From Alphaproteobacteria bacterium (GTDB lineage Bacteria > Pseudomonadota > Alphaproteobacteria > Puniceispirillales > UBA1172): DNA of 64,000 nucleotides. Where the stretch lies: positions 1 to 64,000 of the forward strand of contig JADHOM010000005.1 of NCBI GenBank assembly GCA_016778985.1. The letters run 5' to 3'. The translations under genes and the position numbers were made by a program. A model generated the notes under the pieces. The model did not search any database and was not told the DNA's origin. It saw nothing but the letters and a program-made list of their open reading frames with translations. Below, piece by piece: positions 25,618-33,931 of this stretch (position 1 is its first letter; each line of letters opens with the position of its first letter).

Positions 25618-26370
25618 TTAAGTTGGCATCCGCATCAGACTTGAGCCACCGCGATCAATATCTTCAGCGGCTTTGACCAGCTTGAGATTAATCTCAAAGA
25701 CGCGCTGATCTTCGATTGAGGTGACCAATTCTTCCATTAGATTGACGTTGCTCATTTCAAGATATTTATTGACCACTCTGACATCTTGATTAGCAGTAAT
25801 TGCAGAGCCATCGGCATAGCGAATCTCACCGTCAGGAAATTTTTTAAGCGGTGCCGTTGGCACTGATAAGCCAAGTGTAGCAACAACCTGTCTTGTGCCT
25901 GGTTCACTGTTTAATGGTTCAATAACGATGTCACCAGTTTCTGTAAAATCAATTGCCCGATATGGCGGTATAGTAATTGGTTGAAGATTGTTATCTAAAA
26001 TCACAGCACTGGAGCCATTTATTAATTGGCCTTCCATATTCGTGGAAAAATCACCGCGCCGTGAAAATGAATTGCCATTAGGGGCGTCGGTAATGAAATA
26101 CCCATCACCGCGAATAGCAACATCAAGTGTATTACCTGTTTCATTCAATGTGCCTGATGCCGCATCAAACATATTGCTATCGTCTTTGATCGACATACCT
26201 CGCGTGACATGCGTATCCATAGCCTCAATAAACGCCGTGCCAGCTGTTTTCAAGTGATAGTCAGCACGGAAACCAGGGACAGAATTATTCGCCAGATTGT
26301 TTGACCGAATAAACGCATTATCCTTAACAATATTGAGTGAGTTAAGCGCGGTATGAATAAATCTGTCCAT
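25618..26370 (-). CDS. flgF: Proximal rod protein FlgF
   Basis: FlgF is a proximal rod subunit of the FlgE/F/G family, 250 residues here (family about 245-255). The N-terminus MDRFIHTALNSLNIVKDNAFIRSNNLANNSVPGFRAD in pieces has the conserved SNNLANxxxPGFRA pattern. The core has TLDVAIRGDGYFITDAPNG and SRRGDFSTNMEG. The C-terminus LEMSNVNLMEELVTSIEDQRVFEINLKLVKAAEDID in pieces matches the rod protein helix. It follows the giant flgE gene by 39 bases and precedes flgG. Confidence 0.94.
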   Translation of the reverse strand: MDRFIHTALNSLNIVKDNAFIRSNNLANNSVPGFRADYHLKTAGTAFIEAMDTHVTRGMSIKDDSNMFDAASGTLNETGNTLDVAIRGDGYFITDAPNGNSFSRRGDFSTNMEGQLINGSSAVILDNNLQPITIPPYRAIDFTETGDIVIEPLNSEPGTRQVVATLGLSVPTAPLKKFPDGEIRYADGSAITANQDVRVVNKYLEMSNVNLMEELVTSIEDQRVFEINLKLVKAAEDIDRGGSSLMRMPT

Positions 26371-26409
26371 GGTCTAGCCTCTTGATAGCTGTTGGTTAAC
26401 CCAAATGCA

Positions 26410-29400
26410 TTACATACGAATATTAATGATTGTCTGGGTCAGACCGGTTGTCGTTTCAATCGCCTTAGCTGATGCCTGGAAGTTCCGCTGGGCGGTAATC
26501 AAGTTTACCAGCTCCTCGGTGATATCAACATTTGATCGTTCAAGCGAACCAGAAAGGATGTTACCAAAGCCTTCTGATCCCGCTTCCCCAACCTGTGGCG
26601 TACCTGAAACAGCGGTTTCCGTGTAAGTCGCGTTACCAATCTGCTTCAACCCGTTCTGGTTGTTAAAGTTAGCAACAACAATCTTGCCCAATGGATTATT
26701 CTGACCATTGGTATAGTTAGCGCGGATCGTTCCGGATGAGTCAATCTCAATACCATCCAGTCGGCCTGAGGTGAAACCATCCTGTTCTACGGTTAGAACC
26801 GAGAATGGCTGCGCCAGCTGAGTTGAGGTAGAGAAGTCAACATCTAGCGCGATAGAGAAACCTTCTTCCTGCTTTTCATAATGAACGAGGTTTTTAGGGC
26901 TTAACAATTTACCTGTTTTATCAAAGGTCAGCTCACCTTCATCAATATAGAGCGGATAGTAACCTTCAACGATATTTTCAGGTGGGTTGGTAACAACCTC
27001 GCCATTAGAGTCAACATAAAGCGCCACACCATCAGCATCAGTTGCTTGTACCAGATTATAAATCTCTGGCACTGAACCAACACCAAGAGGAACTTCATCA
27101 AGTCCTAGACGCGCCGCGCCCTTCACCTTGATTGTGGAATCACTTCCCGTTGTTCCAGTTGAAAAGGTAAAGCTGTTAGAGTCGCTGCTATATGATACTG
27201 TTACACCACCAATGGTATCGCCAGTAACAGGATCAACAATCTGGTTAATCCGAGTTTGCAGTGCTTCGGCAAGTGTTGTTCCCACATATGATGTCGCAGG
27301 AACCTCAATGATGCCTGTCACACCGTTCACCGATACGTTAAAGATGTTATCGCCATTTTGGGTAGATAGCTTAAAGACATTGGTGAGAGGCTCATTAGCA
27401 CTGGCGCCAATCGCTTGCGCCGGGGTTGCTTTCAGCCCTGTACCGGCCTCAAAGAGGAAATCATTTTTCGTCTGTCCCAGACCAAAGAGCGAATTGTCAC
27501 CATTACCAATAATGGTAGCATCAACATCATATGTTTGTGGAACTCGGGCACCTGTTTCCTCACTAATAGAATAACGACCAACCTGAATATTTGATGATTT
27601 CTGTTGCGTTGATACACCTATGGCACCGTTAGCAGCAATATCTTCACCTGTTGTTCCGCTTGAGATGCTAAAGTTCTGAAACTCAGAATTATACTCAACC
27701 TTGATGCCATATCGCTTATCGTTTGGCTGAATTTCCTCGCCAGTGGCAACAAATGGATCACCATGCAGAACCTCACCACCTCTAATTTGGACACGAGGCG
27801 AATTATCGGCATTAGTCAGGCCAAGGTTGTTGATCCCTGTTTGTGTGCTTGAGCCGTAAACCGAGAAGGAATTGAAGTTACTATCTGTGCCTGAGCCAAG
27901 AACCGTACGGTCAACTTCAAACTTAAGACGCTGATTAATATCATCATAACCAACCTTTACCGGTGGGTCTTTCTCATCTACCCAGTCAATGCTTGAAGAA
28001 GCAAGAACCGTTGTAGTGAGATTAGTCGCCGTGCTGGCGCTATTAATAGCTGTTGGCGCAGAATTGTTTTCACCTGTAATGCTAGCAGCAAATTGCGCGG
28101 TGGCGTCAGACGAGGATACAGTGAAATCTGTCATATCATCGCGACTAACACGCATTGATGAAATGGTTCCTGCTTGCACTTCAATCAATTCTGTTCCTGA
28201 TGTATTCCAGGTTACGCTTTCATTACCTTCATCATTATATGCCGTTGTTCGGTATAGAACTGATCCATTTCCATCAAGAAATGTGAACGAATACCCTTTA
28301 AGGTCAGTGCCATTAATCATGAGTTGGTCTTTAATTGCCGCTAGACCAGATCCATCATTAGTATCAGCTGGAGTAGCATTAATGCTTAGCGTATTAGAAC
28401 CGTCTGATAAGCTCAAATTAAATGCGGCATTATTATCAAGAGTGCCCTCAGTTATTACCATAGGGTGAATAAGGTTTTGAAGCCCTAGGCTTGATAGGTT
28501 TGTTGACAGATTAGCGGCACTTGCGGTTTCTGTTCCATTTGCAATAAGCCAGTCTTTAGCAACAAAAGCACCTGCTGCTGTATCAGAGGTTGAGCCTTGT
28601 ATTTCTCTTATACTAATTCTCTGGCTACTATATTGTTCTCTTGCCCCATCATAAACAGCGTATGAGCCTTCAAAAAAGGCCTCAACAGTAGGTTCATTGT
28701 CAGATGGGCTGGTTAGAACATAGACTTGATCAGCATCAGAAGTGGCGATATTGAAATCACCATCAGCTAAGGCCAGACCAGATGTGCTGACATCAATATA
28801 CTTATAACCACCATCACTAGTGCCTGTTGAAGATATAACAAAGCTGCGGCCATTTAGGTCACCGGAGAAACTATCATCGCCGGCCAAGACAATGCTGCGG
28901 CCTTGTTCGTAATTGGTAAGATCGGAATTTGAACTATTTGAAGCCTCAACAAATATTCTCAAACGGTTTTCAGTTGCTGAATATTCTATAAAGTTAGTTC
29001 CATTTCCTTCGACTTCATTAAGGACGGAATGAACACTTAAGGTTGGACGATTGTTACTATAAGAATGCACCATATACTGCTGATCAGTTGGATCATCAGC
29101 ACGCTCAAATTGAACGACTTGGGTATATTCATAAACAGTATCGATGCTTTCCCCGCGCGATTTGGTAAATTGAAGCCCGCCAATTCCGAGCGGATCATCA
29201 TTATATTCTCTACCATACTGATTAAGCGTTTCATTCATCCGAACTTGGGTATGAGCCAGAAACTCTTCTTTGGTAAAGTCTGGGGATGTGCCCTCAATAG
29301 CAAAATCATCACCCATAAGTTCGGTCACATAACTATCTGTACCTAACAGTTCCACAGCAATTTTATTGGTTAGTGAAGTGACGGTTCCATCAGCACCAAC

Positions 29401-30615
29401 ACGCTGAAAATCGATTGTGATCGTATCATCAACATTTTGCTCAACCTGAAACTTGCGGTCATCACCATAGGCGGCATTAATCGCGCGTTCAACTTCGGCA
29501 GCTAATTGATCAGCGTTGTAAACGCCGGGATTGATATCAATGCTGACAGGCTGGTCAGAGTCATCGACATTAACGAGGAGGAAATCTTTACCCCAATAGA
29601 CATCACCATCAGCACCGGCTTCACGAGTCGCTTTGAACTGTAATGGGTCGGTCACTATCTCAACCAGTTTGTCACCTTCTTCACCAAAGTCAAAGCTGGT
29701 CGCTTCGCCGCTAATCCGTGCTGGCTGTGATGGCACCAGAGTTTGCAGATCATCCAGCTTATAGAGAGGGGAGCCTTTGCCCTCGATAAAGTAGTTATCA
29801 TCAGGAATGGATGTGGTTTGCTGGCCGAAACGGTCAACAAAAATCTGTTTGCCTGCGTCATCCACCGCACTCACCAGATCAGGATTAATAATAGTGTCAT
29901 TAATCACCAACCGTGTATCATATTTGTTTGTTGGGTCATCAGCAGATGCAGCCTGAGTTTTAATGAAATATACGGTAGCAATCGTTGGGTTACCCAAGTC
30001 ATCAAAGATCGTGATTGATGTTGAGTTTGTAAAAGTTTCAGGATCATTTGGGTCAAAAGTGTAGCCGTCTTGGAACTGCGGTCGGTCTGTCACAACATCT
30101 GATGCTGCGTTTACGTTAACGCCAAGCTTAATATTTGAGGTCGCTTGCGGGTCACCTGATGTCACTGGCAATTGTAGAGGCACGGCACTGTCAAGGTCTT
30201 TGGCGGTTACCGAACCGTCAGTGTTAACGGGATAAGTCAGCAGATACTGTCCTGCGGAGTCCACAACATAGCGGTCGTTATTAACGTTTAACGAACCGTT
30301 TCGTGTATAAACAGTCTGGGCAGATGTCAGGGATGGCTTCAAAGCAAAGAACCCCTGTCCGGAAATAGCCAGGTCAAGCGCGTTCAATGAGGCAGCAATG
30401 TTACCCTGAGTAAACTGCTGTTTAATGCCTTTAAGAATGGTACCTGAACCAATTGATGAAGACGCGTTCTGCAATGGTGATGTAGCAAAGATATCACCAA
30501 ACTCAACACGGCTTCGCTTAAAGCCTGTTGTGCCAACGTTGGCAATATTGTTAGACGTTGCTGAAATATCTGCTGACGAACCATTTAGTCCGGTAAGAGC
30601 GGTGTAGAACGACAT
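26410..30615 (-). CDS. flgE: Giant flagellar hook protein FlgE (1401 residues)
   Basis: The N-terminal D0 is canonical: SFYTALTGLNGSSADISATSNNIANVGTTGFKRSR in pieces, then EFGDIFATS and LDLAISGQGFFALKP. The C-terminus is also canonical: IVVANFNNQNGLKQIGNATY, GSLERSNVDITEELVNLITAQRNFQASAKAIET in pieces. Most FlgE proteins have 400-600 residues, and Campylobacter reaches about 850. Here roughly 900 residues of beta-rich, Asp/Thr/Ser/Asn-rich sequence are inserted between the ends. The frame is unbroken and the base composition uniform, so this is not an assembly fusion. It lies between flgD and flgF, the normal place. Confidence 0.95.
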   Translation of the reverse strand: MSFYTALTGLNGSSADISATSNNIANVGTTGFKRSRVEFGDIFATSPLQNASSSIGSGTILKGIKQQFTQGNIAASLNALDLAISGQGFFALKPSLTSAQTVYTRNGSLNVNNDRYVVDSAGQYLLTYPVNTDGSVTAKDLDSAVPLQLPVTSGDPQATSNIKLGVNVNAASDVVTDRPQFQDGYTFDPNDPETFTNSTSITIFDDLGNPTIATVYFIKTQAASADDPTNKYDTRLVINDTIINPDLVSAVDDAGKQIFVDRFGQQTTSIPDDNYFIEGKGSPLYKLDDLQTLVPSQPARISGEATSFDFGEEGDKLVEIVTDPLQFKATREAGADGDVYWGKDFLLVNVDDSDQPVSIDINPGVYNADQLAAEVERAINAAYGDDRKFQVEQNVDDTITIDFQRVGADGTVTSLTNKIAVELLGTDSYVTELMGDDFAIEGTSPDFTKEEFLAHTQVRMNETLNQYGREYNDDPLGIGGLQFTKSRGESIDTVYEYTQVVQFERADDPTDQQYMVHSYSNNRPTLSVHSVLNEVEGNGTNFIEYSATENRLRIFVEASNSSNSDLTNYEQGRSIVLAGDDSFSGDLNGRSFVISSTGTSDGGYKYIDVSTSGLALADGDFNIATSDADQVYVLTSPSDNEPTVEAFFEGSYAVYDGAREQYSSQRISIREIQGSTSDTAAGAFVAKDWLIANGTETASAANLSTNLSSLGLQNLIHPMVITEGTLDNNAAFNLSLSDGSNTLSINATPADTNDGSGLAAIKDQLMINGTDLKGYSFTFLDGNGSVLYRTTAYNDEGNESVTWNTSGTELIEVQAGTISSMRVSRDDMTDFTVSSSDATAQFAASITGENNSAPTAINSASTATNLTTTVLASSSIDWVDEKDPPVKVGYDDINQRLKFEVDRTVLGSGTDSNFNSFSVYGSSTQTGINNLGLTNADNSPRVQIRGGEVLHGDPFVATGEEIQPNDKRYGIKVEYNSEFQNFSISSGTTGEDIAANGAIGVSTQQKSSNIQVGRYSISEETGARVPQTYDVDATIIGNGDNSLFGLGQTKNDFLFEAGTGLKATPAQAIGASANEPLTNVFKLSTQNGDNIFNVSVNGVTGIIEVPATSYVGTTLAEALQTRINQIVDPVTGDTIGGVTVSYSSDSNSFTFSTGTTGSDSTIKVKGAARLGLDEVPLGVGSVPEIYNLVQATDADGVALYVDSNGEVVTNPPENIVEGYYPLYIDEGELTFDKTGKLLSPKNLVHYEKQEEGFSIALDVDFSTSTQLAQPFSVLTVEQDGFTSGRLDGIEIDSSGTIRANYTNGQNNPLGKIVVANFNNQNGLKQIGNATYTETAVSGTPQVGEAGSEGFGNILSGSLERSNVDITEELVNLITAQRNFQASAKAIETTTGLTQTIINIRM

Positions 30616-30657
30616 GGTATTACTCCTTCAAGTGACAGTATTTATCTATTGACCAAA

Positions 30658-31371
30658 TTATAAAGTTTCAGAGGCGGGGGCGCCGGCCTTGCGAAAACGT
30701 AAGACATCAGCAGCCCGAACTTGTCCATAGTCGCGGACATCTAGCATAACGCCATTGCTGTCATCACCCACTGAGGTGGAAAAGACTTCGGCAAATACCG
30801 ATGGCGTTAAGTTTTCCATGCCATTGCCAAAATTAGCATAAACATCAACCCGCAATGGCGCATCGCTATTGACGATATCGGCTGGAATATCTTCCCATGC
30901 AAAACCCGTTAGACCAGATGCTTGCGGGCCTAAATCCATGCTGTGAATTGGCGCGCCAGTAGCATCAGAAAAAGTCAGCTGTGTCATGGTTGAGGCTGAT
31001 GGCAGATCAATCATGCCATGTATCTCACCATTGCTGTCAGGGCGCGCCACATTGCCAGGCACCATAACAGATGCACCCATCAGGCTAGATGCGGTGGCGA
31101 CGCGAAACTCCTTGATCTGGCTAGACAGTGATTTCAAACTTTCGCCCATTTCGGTAATGCCAGTAACCGTAGAAAATTGCGCCATTTGTGCGATAAACTC
31201 AGCATTTTCCATGGGCGCAAAAGGGTCCTGATTTTGCAGCTGCGTTGTCATCAGCTTCAGAAAATCCTCTTGGCCAAGCTGATCCTTATTGGCTTTCTCT
31301 TCTTCGTTTTTATTTACACCCAGTTTCTGAAGGATCGTATTCAGCTGGTTCTGGCTAGCAGGGTCAATCAT
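30658..31371 (-). CDS. flgD: Hook cap/assembly protein FlgD
   Basis: FlgD caps the growing hook. Its N-terminal signature is present: [41 protein letters not shown] in pieces, the usual DFLxLLxxQLxxQDPxxPxDxxEFxxQLAQFS. The later part has [19 protein letters not shown] and a short beta-domain like the FlgD Fn3-type domain. Length 237 is typical. It is followed by flgE after 42 bases and preceded by flgC after 16 bases. Confidence 0.96.
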   Translation of the reverse strand: MIDPASQNQLNTILQKLGVNKNEEEKANKDQLGQEDFLKLMTTQLQNQDPFAPMENAEFIAQMAQFSTVTGITEMGESLKSLSSQIKEFRVATASSLMGASVMVPGNVARPDSNGEIHGMIDLPSASTMTQLTFSDATGAPIHSMDLGPQASGLTGFAWEDIPADIVNSDAPLRVDVYANFGNGMENLTPSVFAEVFSTSVGDDSNGVMLDVRDYGQVRAADVLRFRKAGAPASETL

Positions 31372-31387
31372 TGTTCACTCCGTTGGC

Positions 31388-31804
31388 TTATTTGCCCATA
31401 TTGATGGTTCGCATGTCTAAGGCTCTCATGGTGGTGATAACCTCAACATTGTTCTGGTATTGGCGACTGGTCTCCATCATCTCGACATATTCTTCTTCGA
31501 TATTGACAGCAGCGCCGTAAACATAACCTTCTGCATCGGCGTCTGGATGGAAGGGCATGAAAATCCGTGATGGCGTCATATCCATTTCTACGACATCAGT
31601 CACACGGACAGATGCAATGCCGTTTTGCCCAAATTGATCAGCATAGGTGCTTTCAAAAATAGGCTTAATGGATTTATAGGCTTGATTTGGATCGCCAGTC
31701 ATAGTGCCTGCATTGGCAATGTTACTAGCAATCGTGTTCATCCGGATGAGCTGGCTAGCCATAGAATGACCAGCAATATCATAAACATTTTTAATATCAG
31801 CCAT
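31388..31804 (-). CDS. flgC: Proximal rod protein FlgC
   Basis: FlgC (138 residues, family about 135-150) is a proximal rod subunit. It begins VYDIAGHSMASQLIRMNTIASNIANAGTM in pieces, with the rod-family SNIANA motif. It contains YKSIKPIFEST and GVRVTDV-like ASVRVTDVVEMD, then a C-terminal helix VNIEEEYVEMMETSRQYQNNVEVITTMRAL in pieces. It starts 2 bases after flgB ends and precedes flgD, the conserved flgBCD order. Confidence 0.96.
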   Translation of the reverse strand: MADIKNVYDIAGHSMASQLIRMNTIASNIANAGTMTGDPNQAYKSIKPIFESTYADQFGQNGIASVRVTDVVEMDMTPSRIFMPFHPDADAEGYVYGAAVNIEEEYVEMMETSRQYQNNVEVITTMRALDMRTINMGK

Positions 31805-31806
31805 GT

Positions 31807-32193
31807 CTATTCTCCCTTAATTGCCGACATTAGCCCGGCAATTTTATTGTTAAGAAAGGTCAGGCTAGTTTGATAACGCATCGCATTTTCGGAAAACTCA
31901 AGCTGTTCAACCGCGAGTTCAACCGTATTACCATCCATAGACGCGTTAATATTCTGGCGATAAAGAACATCTTTACCAGGAGCGGTCATGGCGATAGGAA
32001 TATGATGACTGTGCGTTGTTGTCATAGGCCCTGATTTCTGTGCTTTTGCCATTTCTTCCTCAAAATTAATATCACGCGCCTTAAAATTTGGCGTCGCAGC
32101 ATTGGAAATATTGGATGCAAGGATCATATTGCGCTTGTTCCGCAACATTAGCGCGGCGCTATGTAATCCTAATGTATCTGCAATTCCCTTCAT
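31807..32193 (-). CDS. flgB: Proximal rod protein FlgB
   Basis: FlgB (128 residues) is the first rod subunit gene of the operon. It shows LHSAALMLRNKRNMILASNISNAATPNFKARDINFE in pieces, the typical R-xxxLAxNIANxxTPxYKARDxxF pattern. The C-terminal helix includes VELAVEQLEFSENAMRYQTSLTFLNNKI in pieces. A sigma-54 promoter precedes it, so flgB-flgC-flgD-flgE-flgF form one transcript read on the minus strand. Confidence 0.96.
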   Translation of the reverse strand: MKGIADTLGLHSAALMLRNKRNMILASNISNAATPNFKARDINFEEEMAKAQKSGPMTTTHSHHIPIAMTAPGKDVLYRQNINASMDGNTVELAVEQLEFSENAMRYQTSLTFLNNKIAGLMSAIKGE

Positions 32194-32247
32194 GGCATTA
32201 TCCGTCTATAATAAATTTCTAATCTGCTTGATTGCGTAAGTTCATTC

Positions 32248-32263
32248 TGGTGCGAAATTTGCA
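32248..32263 (+). promoter_or_regulatory. Sigma-54 promoter of the acidic protein gene
   Basis: TGGTGCGAAATTTGCA has TGG at -24 and TTGCA at -12 with correct spacing. The predicted start near 32275 is about 22 bases before the ATG at 32297. Its -12 element shares the hexamer TTGCAA (32259-32264) with the opposite flgB promoter. Confidence 0.6.
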
Positions 32264-32275
32264 AGAAGGATGCCA
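32260..32275 (-). promoter_or_regulatory. Sigma-54 promoter of the flgBCDEF operon
   Basis: On the minus strand the site reads TGGCATCCTTCTTGCA, a strong match with TGGCAT at -24 and TTGCA at -12 and exact spacing. The predicted start near 32248 is about 55 bases before the flgB ATG. Each of the two opposed promoters has its -24 box at the start point of the other. Confidence 0.78.
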
Positions 32276-32296
32276 ACTTGTTAAAAGGGGATGAAA

Positions 32297-32881
32297 ATGG
32301 AATCAATATCTGACTTGGAAAACTTGAATAGCAGCAATCTGTCGGCGACGACGATTAAGGTACGCGATGCGGTTATTCAGAAATGCGAAGGTAAAAACCT
32401 GCATGAGATGACGCAATTTATTAAAGGTCTTCTCAGTCATGAGGAAAATGATCAGAAACGTCTAGGTGTGCTGGCGGCAAGGGTATATATGCTGCGTGAA
32501 AAAATCAAATTCATGAAAAGCAACGATGATGAAGCCGATGACAGTGCCGACAATATTAAAGATCGTCATACTAATGTCATGGAAGCCAGGCAAATGGAAA
32601 AAGATGCTGATGCTGAGCCTGTGGCAGATGAAGCAGGTGAAGCAGAGCCAAGCAATTGGATACGGGTTCGGATTACTGAAAATGCTGAGGTTAATAATGT
32701 ACGTTTTCCCGCTGGCGTTGTTATCGACGCATTTAATGAAGATGCCCAGCGATTAATTGCTTCTGGAAAGGCTGAGGTCATTGATAAAGATGATGATGAT
32801 AGCGGATTAGATGATCTCAATGATGAAGTAGAAGCGGCAACCGCTGATGCTGATGCTGCCGATGATGATGATGATGCATAG
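32297..32881 (+). CDS. Acidic hypothetical protein, co-located with flgB, 194 residues
   Basis: Not recognised. The first 75 residues look helical (VRDAVIQKCEGKNLHEMTQFIKGLL). Then comes an Asp/Glu/Ala linker, a small domain at about 120-165 (WIRVRITENAEV, FPAGVVIDAFNEDAQRLI) of a compact beta type seen in some phage-associated proteins, and a strongly acidic tail ending in a run of Asp. I chose the ATG at 32297 because AAGGGG lies 6 bases before it; an ATG two codons upstream would sit directly on that site. A sigma-54 promoter precedes it, which ties the gene to the flagellar regulon. No secretion signal. Confidence 0.7.
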   Translation: MESISDLENLNSSNLSATTIKVRDAVIQKCEGKNLHEMTQFIKGLLSHEENDQKRLGVLAARVYMLREKIKFMKSNDDEADDSADNIKDRHTNVMEARQMEKDADAEPVADEAGEAEPSNWIRVRITENAEVNNVRFPAGVVIDAFNEDAQRLIASGKAEVIDKDDDDSGLDDLNDEVEAATADADAADDDDDA

Positions 32882-32891
32882 CCGCCGCTAT

Positions 32892-33236
32892 ATGCTCACA
32901 AGATGTTGTGGGAAAGGCGGGATAATGATGACATTAATGCTTGCTGGATTGCTTGCTGGCTGTGAGCGATTTCGACATGAGACTTATACCTGCCCTTATA
33001 ATGCGATTGGCTTGCATGAGTTGATTATCAATGATGATAAGGCCGGAGCTGATCTGACAGTAATTGAAATTGATGATGAATATTCTATCCCTATCGGCAG
33101 CATAAGCGAAGATCAGATGATGGCTTCAAATACAGAAATGGTGCTTATGCTCAACCGCAAGACAGGTCGGCTAAATATCACAATGGGGACGAGAACGGTT
33201 TTTATGACTTGTGAGAAAACGATCTTCACCATGTAA
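32892..33236 (+). CDS. Putative small lipoprotein downstream of the acidic gene
   Basis: The protein has a hydrophobic stretch MMTLMLAGLLAGC with a lipobox LAGC. The mature part of about 90 residues holds further cysteines (TYTCPY and FMTCEKT), which could form a disulfide in the periplasm. The start is uncertain. The ATG at 32892 gives a basic N-region before the hydrophobic core, while the ATG at 32925 has a better ribosome site (AAAGGCGG). It lies 10 bases after the acidic gene and so shares its transcript. Function unknown; it converges on flgN. Confidence 0.6.
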   Translation: MLTRCCGKGGIMMTLMLAGLLAGCERFRHETYTCPYNAIGLHELIINDDKAGADLTVIEIDDEYSIPIGSISEDQMMASNTEMVLMLNRKTGRLNITMGTRTVFMTCEKTIFTM

Positions 33237-33264
33237 TTAATAGGATTGATGGTGCCTCATCAGC

Positions 33265-33567
33265 CTAACTATCGTCTGTGTTCTGTAAGCGTTTAGCCAG
33301 ATCATCGAACCAGCTTAAATGCGAATGCGTGTGGCTTTCTAATGCCGATATTTTTTTCATCACCGCCAGCAGACGTAGTTTATCCTCAGGGCTTGGAATA
33401 ATCAGCCCGTTTTCTATATCCGCCTGCATGAGATTGAGCGTTTCAGATAGCTGCGCTTGAAATGCCGCTGATGTTGGTTTGGCATCAGCTTGCACAGAAA
33501 CACCCAAACCATCATCAAGCAGGCGCTCAATGATGCTACAATATTTTTCCACAAGGTTATCTGACAT
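33265..33567 (-). CDS. flgN: FlgN-like secretion chaperone
   Basis: FlgN is the export chaperone for FlgK and FlgL. This 100-residue helical protein follows flgM by 21 bases, the position flgN has in enterics and Vibrio. Visible features are an N-terminal helix VEKYCSIIERLLDDGL and a C-terminal helix around LRLLAVMKKISALESHTHSHL. FlgN sequences diverge widely and family length is usually nearer 140, so the assignment rests on size class, helical content and neighbours. Confidence 0.6.
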   Translation of the reverse strand: MSDNLVEKYCSIIERLLDDGLGVSVQADAKPTSAAFQAQLSETLNLMQADIENGLIIPSPEDKLRLLAVMKKISALESHTHSHLSWFDDLAKRLQNTDDS

Positions 33568-33588
33568 CAGAATCCTTAACGGTCTGAC

Positions 33589-33885
33589 TTAGCTTTTAAG
33601 ATCACGATAAGCGTCCATCAATGCATCAGTAATCTGATCAACATCGATAGGATATTTACCTTGCAAAATCGCTTTCTTGATGCGGTTAACAGCTTCGGAG
33701 TTCACAGGTGGCTGCTTTGCAAGCTCTGCCACTACCTTTTGTGATACCACGCCATTCTCAGCTGTGCCATTAGGAGCAGTTGGTTTTGCTACCTTTGCTG
33801 GTGAAGCAGTTGAGGTTTGAGCATCTGCTACGCGACTGCGCTGAATATCAACCCTGTTCATCATATTTTTAATTGACTCTACCAT
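33589..33885 (-). CDS. flgM: Anti-sigma-28 factor FlgM
   Basis: FlgM holds FliA inactive until the hook is complete and FlgM is exported. The C-terminal FliA-binding region is well preserved in this 98-residue protein: VNSEAVNRIKKAILQGKYPIDVDQITDALMD in pieces, matching the usual RVxxIKxAIAxGxYxVDxxxIAxxLL. The N-terminal half is disordered in character (Ala, Thr, Pro, Ser), as expected for an exported factor. It lies between flgA and flgN, and its target FliA is encoded at 41400-42122. Confidence 0.92.
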   Translation of the reverse strand: MVESIKNMMNRVDIQRSRVADAQTSTASPAKVAKPTAPNGTAENGVVSQKVVAELAKQPPVNSEAVNRIKKAILQGKYPIDVDQITDALMDAYRDLKS

Positions 33886-33931
33886 TGGTCTAGCCTCCTC
33901 AAGATGTTAAACGACGCAGAAAGCAAATATG

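Noticed and set aside
27989-28468. Long plus-strand frame of 159 codons within flgE
   Set aside because: It is antisense to an uninterrupted hook protein frame and reflects its codon bias.
26410-30615. Possible fusion or assembly error producing a long FlgE
   Set aside because: Both termini are canonical and the frame is open throughout, with flgD and flgF in their usual places.
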